From Mesorhizobium sp. (GTDB lineage: Bacteria; Pseudomonadota; Alphaproteobacteria; Rhizobiales; Rhizobiaceae): a stretch of 59,227 bases of DNA. Position 1 is the stretch's first letter; every line of letters starts with the position of its first letter. The notes below the pieces were generated by a model that saw nothing but the letters and a program-made list of their open reading frames with translations, did not search any database and was not told the origin of the DNA. Positions 16,752 to 26,409 of the stretch are shown one piece after another. The stretch is from NCBI GenBank assembly GCA_004020365.1, contig SAQR01000044.1, positions 1 through 59,227 on the forward strand, written 5' to 3'. Both the position numbers and the translations under genes were made by a program.

Positions 16752-18092
16752 ATGAGCACAGCGCAAGCAGAAATTTCCACCATTCTCATGGATAAGGTTG
16801 CCGATTGGCTGACCCAATCGGCGCTGGCGGGCGACGCCCTGGAAACATTGGTAAAGGGCTTTTGTGAACGGCTGGCTGCTGCCGGCCTGCCGCTGAAGCG
16901 GGTGCATCTGAGCTTTTCGATGCTACATCCGCTTTATGACGCGCTTGGCTTCACCTGGGTTCGCGGCCAGGGCATGGAAGTAGAAGGCTTCCGCAAACAG
17001 GACGGCGTTCATTCTGACAGATTCCTGACCAGCCCATACTACCATCTGCTCAGCAACAAGCTCGACCATCTGCGGCGCCGGCTCGATCCGTCGGTGGCGT
17101 CGGAATTTCCTGTTTTCGATGACCTCAGGCTTATGGGCGTGACCGATTACATGGCTTTCGTCCATCCCTTCAACGGCAATACCAGTCAGGGCATGATTGG
17201 GTCCTGGTCCACCGACAGTGCTTCAGGCTTCAGCGACAGCATGATTTCAGCGCTGCTGCGCATCCAGAACCATCTCGCTATCGCAACCAAGATGGCGGTG
17301 CTCACCAAGCTGGCCGACAACATGATGACCACATATCTCGGCGGCGACGCCGGCAGGCGCGTGCTGGACGGCCAGATCAAGCGCGGCGAGGGCGACACAA
17401 TCCGGGCCGCACTGGTCATGGCCGATATGCGCGGGTCGACAAGGCTTGCCGAAACTTCCGGTCGCGAAATCTACATCGATACGCTGAACCAGTTTTTCGA
17501 TGCCATTGCCGCACCTTTCAATCGCAGTGGCGGGCAGATAATGAGTTTCATAGGGGATGGCTTCATTGCCGTTTATCCATGCGAAAGGCACCGCTCGCAG
17601 TCCGAGACCGCCTGCCAGGCTGCTCTTGCGGCAGCGCACAAGGCCACCGCGCGCATGATGGATCTCAATCTGCGCAGAAAGCAGCAGGGGTTGGCCGACA
17701 TAAATTTTGGCATCGGCCTACATGTCGGCAATGTGATGTTCGGCAATGTCGGGCTTACCGACCGGCTCACATTCTCTGTCTTCGGCTCGGCTGTAAACGA
17801 GGTCCAGCGCCTCCAGACCCTGACCAAGAAATTTCCGCACAGCGTTCTCGCCAGCAAGGACTTCGCCAGCTATTGCGGCGCCAACAGCTGGCTGACACTC
17901 GGCAACGAGGAACTGGCGGGCATCAAGCAGAAGCTGACGGTGCTTTCACCCGATCTGTCGGGTGCTCTCGCACTCGATGAGGACGGTGCGCTGGAGCCGA
18001 TTTACGACCGAATATCCGACGCCGAGCAGGTCATGCTGCTTCATCGCGACGCCGCGCGGCTGTCGGCGGGCGACCCGAGGAAGCTCCAGTAG
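16752..18092 (+). CDS. Class III nucleotidyl cyclase-domain protein with altered substrate residues
   Basis: This 446-residue protein has an N-terminal domain of about 200 residues often found with rhizobial cyclases (HPLYDALGFTWVRG and DYMAFVHPF), perhaps GAF-like. The cyclase domain at about 218-400 contains MADMRGSTRLAE and SFIGDGFIAVYP, keeping both metal-binding aspartates, and SAVNEVQRLQ, keeping the asparagine and arginine of the transition-state pair. The lysine that contacts the base is replaced (QIMSFIGD) and the paired aspartate is serine (VFGSAVN). Activity or substrate may therefore differ from ordinary adenylate cyclases. The gene stands alone after a 200-base gap and is followed 163 bases later by the peptide-type ABC operon. 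Confidence 0.85.
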   Translation: MSTAQAEISTILMDKVADWLTQSALAGDALETLVKGFCERLAAAGLPLKRVHLSFSMLHPLYDALGFTWVRGQGMEVEGFRKQDGVHSDRFLTSPYYHLLSNKLDHLRRRLDPSVASEFPVFDDLRLMGVTDYMAFVHPFNGNTSQGMIGSWSTDSASGFSDSMISALLRIQNHLAIATKMAVLTKLADNMMTTYLGGDAGRRVLDGQIKRGEGDTIRAALVMADMRGSTRLAETSGREIYIDTLNQFFDAIAAPFNRSGGQIMSFIGDGFIAVYPCERHRSQSETACQAALAAAHKATARMMDLNLRRKQQGLADINFGIGLHVGNVMFGNVGLTDRLTFSVFGSAVNEVQRLQTLTKKFPHSVLASKDFASYCGANSWLTLGNEELAGIKQKLTVLSPDLSGALALDEDGALEPIYDRISDAEQVMLLHRDAARLSAGDPRKLQ

Positions 18093-18255
18093 CCGTCACG
18101 ATCTGATCCGAACGCCTTTGGTGTGCAGTCCGGTCGACGTTCCGCCAGGGAACCGGCGACCGATTCGAATCCAAGTTGCTCTGGGCTGCCAATGCGTTAG
18201 TCTCGCTTTCAGGGCCTGCCGCCCGGCAGGCTGCCAGAGTGGGGCTGGTGTGAGA

Positions 18256-20151
18256 ATGAATTCGGGTGTTGATCTGCTGCGGATCGAGGATGTTGGCATC
18301 TCTTTTGCCATTATCGGGGGACCGTTGCATGCCGTCAGGCGTGCAAATCTTCGCGTCCTGCCCGGCAAGGTTACTGCGCTTGTCGGCGAGTCCGGTTCCG
18401 GAAAATCGGTTCTCAGCCAGGCAGTGATGGGCATTTTGCCGAACACAGCCCACGTTCACGGCCGTATCCTGTTTTCCGATCCTGAAAAGCCCGGCACGAC
18501 GCAGGATATCCTGCAGATGCCGCGTGACGGACCCGAAATCCGGGCGTTGAGAGGCAGCCGCATCGGCAAGATCTTTCAAGAGCCGATGACATCACTGTCG
18601 CCGCTTCACACGGTCGGCAATCAGGTCAGCGAATCCCTGCAGATTCATACACCCATGGCTCGGGTGGAGCGCAAGGCGCGGGCCGTGGATATGCTCGACC
18701 TTGTCGGCTTTCCCAACCCCAAGCGCGCCTATGACATGTATCCATTTGAACTTTCGGGAGGATTGCGGCAACGCGCGATGATCGCCATGGCGCTTATCTG
18801 CCGGCCCGCCCTGTTGATCGCCGACGAGCCGACGACGGCGTTGGACGTCACCATCCAGGCGCAAATCCTGCAATTGCTGCGCGGGCTTCAAGCCAAGCTG
18901 AACATGGCGATGCTGCTGATCACGCACGACCTTGGCGTGGTCGCCAATGTCGCCGACGAGGTGGTGGTCATGTACCATGGCGAGATCATGGAAGCGGGAC
19001 CTGTCGAGGCGATATTCCGCCGGCCGGGCCACCCTTACCTGAAGGGCCTGATGGCAGCCGTTCCGCATTTCGACCTGAAGCCTGGCGAAAGGTTAAAGGC
19101 GCTCCGCGAGGTGCCGGTGAATGTCGAGAACCTGCTCGGCAAGCAGACGGCGCCGGCATCGAAGGGGCCGGACGACGTCCTGCTGTCGGTCAGGGATCTG
19201 ACAAAGACCTTCACCATCCGCAAGTCGGGATGGTTCGGCGGAGATCATCAAACCTCTGTTCGCGCCGTGGACGGCGTGAGCTTCGATATCAGGCGGGGTG
19301 AGTGCCTGGGTCTTGTCGGCGAAAGCGGCTCCGGCAAAACCACCGTCAGCAAGATCCTCATGCGGGCTGTCACCCCTAGCGGCGGCTCTCTAATCTTCAA
19401 CGGCCGCGATGGTCCGATCGACGTCCTGGAAGCCGAGGGAGACGCCCTGCGCATGCTGCGCGCGAAAATCCAGATGGTCTTCCAGGATCCGGTTTCGTCA
19501 CTTTCACCTCGCATGACAGTGGAAAACATCTTGAGCGAGCCGCTGGAAATCCATCAACGTGGCAATGCCGCGTCCCGACTCGCCACGGTCAAGAGCCTGA
19601 TGCAGGCAATCGGGCTCGATCCGCGCTTCATAAAGCGTTATCCGCACAGTTTCTCCGGCGGGCAGCGTCAGCGTATCGGCATCGCGCGCGCGTTGGCGCT
19701 GGGGCCTGAACTCCTCATCTGCGACGAGCCGGTTTCGGCACTCGATGTCTCTGTCCAGGCGCAGATCCTGAACCTTCTGAAGGACCTGCAGAAGGAACTG
19801 GGCCTGACCTACCTGTTCATATCCCACAACCTGGCGGTGGTGGACTACATGGCAGACCGCATCGCGGTGATGTGCGGCGGCCGTATCGTCGAGCTCGCGC
19901 CGCGCGAAATTCTGCTTAGGAAACCGGTCCACCCCTACACGCGCTCACTGGTCGCCGCAGTACCTTTCCCCGATCTCGACAGGCCGATGGACTTCGAGAC
20001 GCTGAAGCTCGGCGGCGCTTCCGACACCAGCGCATGGGGACCGCAATTCCGCGACGAGAGCGACAAGGATATGCTGTCGTCGCTCGACCTTGGCGGCGGC
20101 CACCTCGTGCTGGCCCGGCGTACGGCCGATGTTGGCGAGTTACGCCATTGA
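18256..20151 (+). CDS. ABC transporter ATP-binding protein with two ATPase domains (peptide/opine type)
   Basis: ATG 18256 is preferred (631 residues); an in-frame start at 17962 would overlap the cyclase gene. Two complete ATPase domains lie in tandem. The first has [36 protein letters not shown] and ITHDLGVV; the second has [37 protein letters not shown] and ISHNLAVV. This is the fused DppD-DppF arrangement, with the oligopeptide C-terminal extension HPYLKGL and HPYTRSL after each domain. It powers the permease encoded downstream. Its last bases overlap the start of the substrate-binding protein gene, so the genes at 18256-24225 form one operon. Confidence 0.93.
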   Translation: MNSGVDLLRIEDVGISFAIIGGPLHAVRRANLRVLPGKVTALVGESGSGKSVLSQAVMGILPNTAHVHGRILFSDPEKPGTTQDILQMPRDGPEIRALRGSRIGKIFQEPMTSLSPLHTVGNQVSESLQIHTPMARVERKARAVDMLDLVGFPNPKRAYDMYPFELSGGLRQRAMIAMALICRPALLIADEPTTALDVTIQAQILQLLRGLQAKLNMAMLLITHDLGVVANVADEVVVMYHGEIMEAGPVEAIFRRPGHPYLKGLMAAVPHFDLKPGERLKALREVPVNVENLLGKQTAPASKGPDDVLLSVRDLTKTFTIRKSGWFGGDHQTSVRAVDGVSFDIRRGECLGLVGESGSGKTTVSKILMRAVTPSGGSLIFNGRDGPIDVLEAEGDALRMLRAKIQMVFQDPVSSLSPRMTVENILSEPLEIHQRGNAASRLATVKSLMQAIGLDPRFIKRYPHSFSGGQRQRIGIARALALGPELLICDEPVSALDVSVQAQILNLLKDLQKELGLTYLFISHNLAVVDYMADRIAVMCGGRIVELAPREILLRKPVHPYTRSLVAAVPFPDLDRPMDFETLKLGGASDTSAWGPQFRDESDKDMLSSLDLGGGHLVLARRTADVGELRH

Positions 20152-22046
20152 TCAGCCGGCGCACCGTCCTTGGACTCATGGCTTCGGCATTTTTTCCGGG
20201 CACGTTGCGCGCCGGCGATCTGGAGCCGGAATTTCTTCAGCAGCAGCTGAAAGCCAAGACGCTGCCAGCACTCGCCGAACGCTTGCCCAAGAGCCCGCGC
20301 GCGTTAAACCTCGCCGCGATGGGCCGGCAGCCCGGCCAGTATGGCGGCACGCTGCGCACGATCATCGGCAGCCAGAAAGATATCCGGATGATGACGATCT
20401 ACGGGTATGCTCGCCTGGTCGGCTATGACGAAAAGCTCAACTTGCAACCCGACATTCTCGAAAGTTTCGACGTAGCGGATGATCGCGTCTTCACTTTCAA
20501 GATTCGGGAAGGGCATAAATGGTCTGACGGTAGCCTGCTGACGCCGGAGGATTTTCGTTATTGCTGGGAAGATGTCTGGCTGAACGATGAGCTTTCGCAA
20601 GGCGGGCTTGCCCCTGCCCTGCTGGCAGACGGCAAACCGCCACGCTTCGAGATCGTCGATCCGTCGACGGTCCGCTATAGTTGGGATGCGCCCAATCCCG
20701 ACTTCCTGCCCAAGCTCGCTGCTGCTTCGCCGATACCGCTTGTTCTGCCGGCCGCCTATCTCAAGCAGTTCCACAAGAAATACCAGGATCCATTCCGGCT
20801 CGCCGGCCTGATGAAGGAGAACCGGGCCCAGAAATGGACGCTGCTGCATATCCGCATGTCGCGGCAGTATCGCCCGGAGAACCCGGAACTGCCGACGCTC
20901 GATCCCTGGCAGAACCGGACCAAGCCGCCGGCCGAGCAATTCGTCTTCGAGCGCAACCCGTTCTTTCATCGAACAGACGAGAATGGCCGGCAGCTGCCCT
21001 ATGTTGACCGGATCGTCATGAATGTCAGCTCGCCGGCGATCATCTCCGCCAAGACCGGTGCGGGAGAGAGCGACCTGCAATCCATGGGTATTGACTTCAG
21101 CGATTACTCTTTCCTGAAGGACGCAGAGAAGCGCTACCCGGTGAAGATGCATCTCTGGAAACGCACACAGGGTTCGCGGCTGGCGCTGCTGCCCAACCTG
21201 AATTGTGCCGACCAGGTGTGGCGTGGCCTTCTGCGTGACGTGCGCGTGCGCCGCGCCCTTTCGCTCGCTGTGGATAGGCGCGAGATCAATTTGGCCGTGT
21301 TCTACGGACTGGCGCAGGAAAGTGCCGATACGATCCTGCCGGAGAGCCCGCTCTACCGGCCGGAATTCGCCAAAGCCTGGGTCGCCCATGATCCCGACCA
21401 GGCCAATGCGCTGCTCGACGAGGCCGGGCTTCAGACGCGTGACGATGACGGCCTGCGAATACTTCCCGATGGACGCCCTGCACAGATCATCGTGGAAACG
21501 GCCGGCGAAAGCACGCTGGAAACCGACGCGCTCGAACTCATCACCGATCACTGGCGCAAGATCGGGATCGCCCTGTTCATCCGGACTTCGCAGCGCGATA
21601 TCTTCCGCAGCCGCGCGCTTGGCGGCCAGATCATGATGTCGATGTGGTCTGGCATCGACAATGGCGTGCCGACCGCCGACATGAACCCGTACCAGCTGGC
21701 CCCCACCATCGACGACCAGCTGCAATGGCCGCTCTGGGGTGCTCACCACTTGTCTCATGGCAAGGTCGGTGAGGCGCCTGATCTTCCGCCTGTGGTCGAG
21801 TTGATGGCTTTGCTCAAGCGCTGGAAGGCATCGACCGAAACCACGGAGCGCGTCGAAATCTGGCATTCAATGCTGTCGATCTACACCGACCAGGTGTTTT
21901 CGATCGGCACCGTGAACGGAACGCATCAGCCGGTTCTGGTGTCCTCGCGGCTGCGCAATCTGCCTGACAAGGCGCTCTACGGCTACGACCCGACCGCCTA
22001 TTTCGGGGTCTACATGCCGGATACATTCTGGCTTGGAGAGTCCTGA
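20148..22046 (+). CDS. ABC transporter substrate-binding protein (peptide/nickel family 5) with Tat-type signal
   Basis: The best start is TTG 20148, overlapping the previous stop (TTGA), which gives 632 residues and puts the twin-arginine motif [15 protein letters not shown] at the very N-terminus. An earlier frame start at 20034 would bury that signal. The body follows the family 5 solute-binding pattern: DILESFDVADDRVFTFKIRE with WSDGSLLTPEDF, and later LRDVRVRRALSLAVDRREI. These proteins bind oligopeptides or related solutes in the periplasm and deliver them to the permease. Export in folded form by Tat is unusual but not rare for rhizobial members. The substrate is unknown. Confidence 0.88.
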   Translation: MISRRTVLGLMASAFFPGTLRAGDLEPEFLQQQLKAKTLPALAERLPKSPRALNLAAMGRQPGQYGGTLRTIIGSQKDIRMMTIYGYARLVGYDEKLNLQPDILESFDVADDRVFTFKIREGHKWSDGSLLTPEDFRYCWEDVWLNDELSQGGLAPALLADGKPPRFEIVDPSTVRYSWDAPNPDFLPKLAAASPIPLVLPAAYLKQFHKKYQDPFRLAGLMKENRAQKWTLLHIRMSRQYRPENPELPTLDPWQNRTKPPAEQFVFERNPFFHRTDENGRQLPYVDRIVMNVSSPAIISAKTGAGESDLQSMGIDFSDYSFLKDAEKRYPVKMHLWKRTQGSRLALLPNLNCADQVWRGLLRDVRVRRALSLAVDRREINLAVFYGLAQESADTILPESPLYRPEFAKAWVAHDPDQANALLDEAGLQTRDDDGLRILPDGRPAQIIVETAGESTLETDALELITDHWRKIGIALFIRTSQRDIFRSRALGGQIMMSMWSGIDNGVPTADMNPYQLAPTIDDQLQWPLWGAHHLSHGKVGEAPDLPPVVELMALLKRWKASTETTERVEIWHSMLSIYTDQVFSIGTVNGTHQPVLVSSRLRNLPDKALYGYDPTAYFGVYMPDTFWLGES

Positions 22047-22048
22047 GC

Positions 22049-23047
22049 GTGCTTCGATATTTTGTCTGGCGCATCGCCGTGATGGTTCCAACGCTGCTGG
22101 TCATATCGGCACTGGTGTTCACGATCATCGAACTTCCCCCAGGCGACTATTTCGACAGCTATGTTGCCGAACTTCGGGCTCAGGGCGAAGCGGTGGATTC
22201 CGATCGCATCGAGATGATGCGCAAGGACTATGGTTTCGACCAGCCACCGGTCATTCGCTACTTCTACTGGGTCGGCGGGATGCTGCACGGCGATTTCGGC
22301 TATTCCTTCGAATACGAGCTGCCGGTTCGCGACGTCGTCGGGGACCGGATGTGGCTGACGGTGCTGGTTTCCTTTGTCACGATCATCTTCACCTGGCTCA
22401 TCGCCTTTCCGATCGGCATGTACTCCGCCACGCATCAATACAGCTGGGGCGACTACGGCCTGACTTTCTTCGGCCTTCTCGGCCTTGCAATTCCGAACTT
22501 CATGCTGGCGCTGATTCTGATGTATTTCGCCAACATCTGGTTCGGCACATCCATTGGCCATCTCATGGACCAGCAATATCTCGGCCAGCCGATGAGCTGG
22601 GCCAAGGTGAAGTCGATCCTCGCCCATCTCTGGATTCCGGTCTTGATCATCGGCACCGGGGGCACGGCAAGCATGATCCGGCGGCTGCGCGCCAATCTTC
22701 TCGACGAGCTACACAAGCAATATGTCGTGACCGCGCGCGCCAAAGGACTTCATCCGTTCAAGGCGCTGGTCAAATATCCGCTGCGCATGGCGCTCAATTT
22801 CTTCATTTCCGACATCGGCTCCATCCTGCCGGCCATCATCTCCGGCGCCGAAATCACGGCGATCGTGCTGTCTTTGGAAACGACCGGGCCGATGCTGATC
22901 AAGGCGCTGCAAAGCCAGGACATGTATCTGGCAGGGTCGTTCCTCATGTTCCTCGCCTTCCTGACGGTCATCGGTGTCCTGATTTCCGACCTGGCGCTGG
23001 CGCTGCTTGATCCAAGAATTCGTTTGCAGGGCGGCAGCACCAAATGA
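22049..23047 (+). CDS. ABC transporter permease, DppB type
   Basis: GTG 22049 starts two bases after the previous stop and gives 332 residues. The protein has an N-terminal membrane anchor (VMVPTLLVISALVFTI), a periplasmic loop and five further segments. It carries the permease EAA-loop region ARAKGLHPFKALVKYPLRMA that docks on the ATPase. Length and motifs match DppB/OppB. Its stop overlaps the next start (ATGA at 23044-23047). It forms the channel together with the DppC-type subunit. Confidence 0.92.
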   Translation: MLRYFVWRIAVMVPTLLVISALVFTIIELPPGDYFDSYVAELRAQGEAVDSDRIEMMRKDYGFDQPPVIRYFYWVGGMLHGDFGYSFEYELPVRDVVGDRMWLTVLVSFVTIIFTWLIAFPIGMYSATHQYSWGDYGLTFFGLLGLAIPNFMLALILMYFANIWFGTSIGHLMDQQYLGQPMSWAKVKSILAHLWIPVLIIGTGGTASMIRRLRANLLDELHKQYVVTARAKGLHPFKALVKYPLRMALNFFISDIGSILPAIISGAEITAIVLSLETTGPMLIKALQSQDMYLAGSFLMFLAFLTVIGVLISDLALALLDPRIRLQGGSTK

Positions 23048-24225
23048 GCACGCATTCGCCGCTGCCCGCTCCGGGTGCTCCGCTGCAACACTACGTTTCC
23101 ACCGCGCCCTTTGACCTGCAGTCGGTCGAGGCAATGACGCCGGAGCAGTCGAAGGTCTTTCAGGCGTCGCAGTTGCGGCTGATGTGGTGGAAATTCCGGG
23201 AGCACCGGCTCGCCGTTCTATCCGGCATATTCCTGGCAGCGCTTTATTTCGGGATACTGATCTGCGAGTTCCTGGCGCCCTACAATCTGCACACGCGCAA
23301 CATGGACTACATCTATTCGCCGCCGCAGCGGGTGCACCTGTTCCACAACGGCCAGTTCGTCGGGCCGTTCGTCTATGGCCGCCAGATGACGCTGGACATG
23401 GACACGCTCAAACGGAACTACATCGAGAATCAGGATGATGTTCAGCGGATTCGTTTCTTCTGCAAGGGTGACAGTTATCGGTTCTGGGGCCTGATCGAAG
23501 GTGACAGGCATTTTGTCTGCCCTGCCGAAAACGGCCAGCTCTTTCTGGCCGGCACCGACAGGCTGGGGCGCGATGTGCTCTCGCGCATCATCTATGGCGC
23601 ACGCATTTCACTGACGATCGGCCTCGTCGGCATCAGTTTCAGCTTCCTGCTCGGCATTGTCATCGGCGGACTGGCCGGCTATCACGGCGGTATCTTCGAC
23701 CTGATCGTTCAACGAATTATCGAAGTTCTGCAATCGATCCCCAGTATTCCACTATGGCTGGCTCTGGCGGCGATCATGCCGATAACCTGGAGTCCGATCC
23801 TGATCTATTTCGGCATCACCGTCATCCTCGGGCTGCTCGACTGGACCGGACTGGCGCGGGCCGTGCGTTCCAAGCTTCTAGCCTTGCGCGAGGAGGATTA
23901 CGTTCTGGCCGCGCAATTGATGGGCGCCAGAAGCAGCCGCATCATCGGGCGGCATCTCATTCCCGGCTTCATGTCGCATCTGATCGCGACGGCGACGATC
24001 TCCATACCCGGCATGATCCTGGGCGAGACGGCGCTGAGCTTCCTCGGGCTCGGCCTGAGGGCGCCGATAACCAGCTGGGGCATCCTGCTCACCGAGGCGC
24101 GCAGCGTCAGCGTCATCGCGTTCTATCCATGGCTGCTTTTGCCGATGCTCCCCGTCATTCTCGTCATCCTGGCGTTCAACTTCCTCGGCGACGGCCTTCG
24201 GGACGCCGCAGACCCCTACAAGTGA
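23044..24225 (+). CDS. ABC transporter permease, DppC type
   Basis: This 393-residue protein has an N-terminal cytoplasmic tail, a first membrane segment (AVLSGIFLAALYFGILI), a long periplasmic region of about 130 residues and then DRLGRDVLSRIIYGARISLTIG, a hallmark of the DppC/OppC subunit. The EAA loop AAQLMGARSSRIIGRHLIPG and the following LGLGLRAPITSWG confirm the family. The long periplasmic insert with the QMTLDMDTLKRNY region is larger than in E. coli DppC but occurs in alphaproteobacterial members. It completes the transporter encoded from 18256. Confidence 0.92.
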   Translation: MSTHSPLPAPGAPLQHYVSTAPFDLQSVEAMTPEQSKVFQASQLRLMWWKFREHRLAVLSGIFLAALYFGILICEFLAPYNLHTRNMDYIYSPPQRVHLFHNGQFVGPFVYGRQMTLDMDTLKRNYIENQDDVQRIRFFCKGDSYRFWGLIEGDRHFVCPAENGQLFLAGTDRLGRDVLSRIIYGARISLTIGLVGISFSFLLGIVIGGLAGYHGGIFDLIVQRIIEVLQSIPSIPLWLALAAIMPITWSPILIYFGITVILGLLDWTGLARAVRSKLLALREEDYVLAAQLMGARSSRIIGRHLIPGFMSHLIATATISIPGMILGETALSFLGLGLRAPITSWGILLTEARSVSVIAFYPWLLLPMLPVILVILAFNFLGDGLRDAADPYK

Positions 24226-24239
24226 GATAGAAATCCCAT

Positions 24240-24719
24240 ATGAGTCGCCTCGAAAGTTTCATCCGCAGGATGACCGCACAGCGCGACATTCTCGATCATG
24301 TCTGCGCCGAGGTGGCAAAGATGGAGGGGCCCGTGGTCGAACTCGGCCTCGGCAATGGCCGGACGTTCCACCATCTGCGCGAGCGCCTGCCCGGACGCCG
24401 GATCGTGGCGTTCGACCGCACACTTGTCGCACATGCCAGCTCAATTCCCGAAGCTGAAAACCTCGTGCTCGGCGAAATACGCGAGACGGCGAGCCGGTTC
24501 ATTGGCATCGACGCGGCTCTTGTTCATGCCGACATCGGCACCGGCTATGAAGATCGCGATGCAGTGACCTCTACCTGGCTTCCCGATCTGACTGCGCGCC
24601 TGCTTCGCGTCGGTGGCATCGCGGTCAGCGGCACGCCGCTCGATCACCCGCTGTTGCAACGCCTCCCGCCGCCGCCTTCGGTGCCCGCCAATCGTTATTT
24701 CGTCTGCAGGCGCGTCTGA
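24240..24719 (+). CDS. Small class I SAM-dependent methyltransferase-like protein
   Basis: This 159-residue protein begins at ATG 24240, 14 bases after the permease stop, so it is probably the last gene of the transporter operon. Residues 33-46 (VVELGLGNGRTFHH) match methyltransferase motif I (E/D-x-G-x-G-x-G). RRIVAFDRTL supplies the acidic residue of motif II, and LVHADIGTG and LLRVGGIAVSGTPLDHP follow the Rossmann order. It is short for the class and lacks an obvious substrate domain. A role in modifying the transported compound or a regulator is possible but unsupported. It is followed by a run of 15-base tandem repeats. Confidence 0.78.
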   Translation: MSRLESFIRRMTAQRDILDHVCAEVAKMEGPVVELGLGNGRTFHHLRERLPGRRIVAFDRTLVAHASSIPEAENLVLGEIRETASRFIGIDAALVHADIGTGYEDRDAVTSTWLPDLTARLLRVGGIAVSGTPLDHPLLQRLPPPPSVPANRYFVCRRV

Positions 24720-24739
24720 GGGGCGAGACGACCCAAAGT

Positions 24740-24809
24740 CTTCAGGGGCGAAATCTTCAGGGACCGAATCTTCAGGGGCCAAGCCTTCAGGGGCCCAAGT
24801 CTTCACGGG
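24740..24809. repeat. Five tandem copies of a 15-base unit
   Basis: The unit CTTCAGGGGCNNAAT starts at 24740, 24755, 24770, 24785 and 24801, with the last copy offset by one base and ending CTTCACGGG. It lies between two convergent genes and overlaps the stop codon of the cyclase gene at 24803. Copy number is likely to vary between strains. No function is evident. Confidence 0.8.
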
Positions 24810-26218
24810 ATTGTATAGACGGCTATCTCCCGCTCAATGCCGCGCAGCGAGACCTCGTGGGGCACGGGCGTCAGCGCGTTCCTGTGCAGCAGATCGGCTG
24901 TGAGATTGTCGTCGACCACCGCACGAGTGGCGAATATCGCCTGTGCGTTTGCCAGGTTCTGGACCCGCGAAGCAATGTTGACCGTCTGGCCGAAATAGTC
25001 CTGTCGCTCGTTCATAGACACGGCGATGCAGGGGCCGGCATGGACTCCGATCTTGAGCAGCAGATCCTCGCGACCACTCTTGTCGTTGAGTTCACGCATG
25101 GCTTCGCGCATTCTGAGGGCGGCAGCAATCGCACGATCAGGCGTCGCGAAGGTCGCCATCACCGCATCACCGATCGTCTTCACCACCGCGCCTGCCTCCG
25201 CCGCGACGATCTCGTGCAGAACCTGGAAATGCACGCGCACGAGATCGAAGGCTGAAAGATCGCCCACCCGCTCGTAAAGCTCGGTCGATCCGCGCAGGTC
25301 GGTGAACAGGAACGTCAGGCTGGTGATTTTCAGGCGCTGGTCGATGTCGAGCGTATCCGTGCGATAGAGATCGCGGAACGTCTGGTTGGTGAGCAGGCGC
25401 TTGGCGGTCAGGAAGGGCCGGCGTTTACCCAGGAGATCATGCAATTCCTGGCCAGCGATGAAGACCGTCGGCAGCACGCGGGTGTCGGTCCTGTTCTCCA
25501 GCGAAATGCGCAACGGGCCGGGTTGCATCTCCAGCGTCTGGTTCTGGACATGGTCGCGATCGAAGACCAATGAGAGGCTTCGGCGCTCTTTTGTTGGTTC
25601 GCCCTTCCCGTCGATGAACTGCGCTGAATGGGTGACCGGCTCGAAGACGATGACGAATTCAGACGGAAGCTGTATGGGCAGAACCGCCTTTTCACCGGGG
25701 GCAAGCTCGATATCCGCCAGCGAGAACCCTTCTATCTTTCTCGCGAAATCCCCTTCCGGCAGATCGACGCCGGACGCCCAGTAGATCTGGCGGAAATATT
25801 CTATCAACGGCAGTTCGTGTGGATTGTGGGCGGCAATCCTGCGCACGCGGGGACTGACGGTGAATGTCACCTCGACCATCTCGTCGAGGGTCGGCGAATA
25901 GCCCTCGGAGCACAGCGCGCAGGTGTATTCGTCCTTCTGCAGGGTTTTCAGCGTGGCGTTGGTGTCGAGCACGCCGCCACAGCCGGGGCATAGAACATTC
26001 CAGGAAATGTCGAAGATGCCCACTCGTGCCGCATGGAGAAAGGCGCTTATGGCGCGTTCCTCATCGAGGCCATGCTTGCTGGCGAAGGCTGGCGCATTGA
26101 TGCGGCAAAGTTCGCGGTCCTTGCCCTCCGCGATGGTTCGCTTGATCGCGTCGATTGCCTGCGGATCGACATCGGTCGATTGCCGCAGAAGCGAGAACAG
26201 ATCCTGAGCTTCGTTCAT
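24803..26218 (-). CDS. Adenylate/guanylate cyclase with N-terminal zinc-ribbon domain (DUF5939 type)
   Basis: ATG 26218 gives 471 residues; a start at 26290 is open but adds unstructured sequence. The first 250 residues contain a four-cysteine zinc ribbon (CPGCGG then CALC, about residues 73-98) in a domain I associate with DUF5939, followed by a beta-rich region. The cyclase domain, about 300-471, is canonical: FLFTDLRGSTEL and VVKTIGDAVMATF supply the metal-binding aspartates and the base-contacting lysine, and DYFGQTVNIASRVQ the base-contacting aspartate, the asparagine and the arginine. It should be active and make cAMP or cGMP. The zinc ribbon may sense metal or redox state. A CTCCGG-N11-CCGGAG dyad lies just upstream of the start (26227-26249) and could be an operator. 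Confidence 0.9.
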   Translation of the reverse strand: MNEAQDLFSLLRQSTDVDPQAIDAIKRTIAEGKDRELCRINAPAFASKHGLDEERAISAFLHAARVGIFDISWNVLCPGCGGVLDTNATLKTLQKDEYTCALCSEGYSPTLDEMVEVTFTVSPRVRRIAAHNPHELPLIEYFRQIYWASGVDLPEGDFARKIEGFSLADIELAPGEKAVLPIQLPSEFVIVFEPVTHSAQFIDGKGEPTKERRSLSLVFDRDHVQNQTLEMQPGPLRISLENRTDTRVLPTVFIAGQELHDLLGKRRPFLTAKRLLTNQTFRDLYRTDTLDIDQRLKITSLTFLFTDLRGSTELYERVGDLSAFDLVRVHFQVLHEIVAAEAGAVVKTIGDAVMATFATPDRAIAAALRMREAMRELNDKSGREDLLLKIGVHAGPCIAVSMNERQDYFGQTVNIASRVQNLANAQAIFATRAVVDDNLTADLLHRNALTPVPHEVSLRGIEREIAVYTIP

Positions 26219-26409
26219 CGTGCAGACTCCGGAAAATGCGCCCCCGGAGGCGTCTTTGGTCCCAGTGCTGCATCTTACTTCGAAACGCAACGTACGACCA
26301 TTCGAATAGATAGGCCTGGTGACAGTTCAATTTCCATTCGGCGGATTTTCACCGGCCGCAAGCGGCACTATGATGGTTCATTGGGCATTCATCCTTGGGG
26401 CTTTCTCCC

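Noticed and set aside
18160-18185. tRNA-like T-arm sequence (GATTCGAATCC)
   Set aside because: No acceptor, D or anticodon arm can be folded around it, so it is not a tRNA gene.
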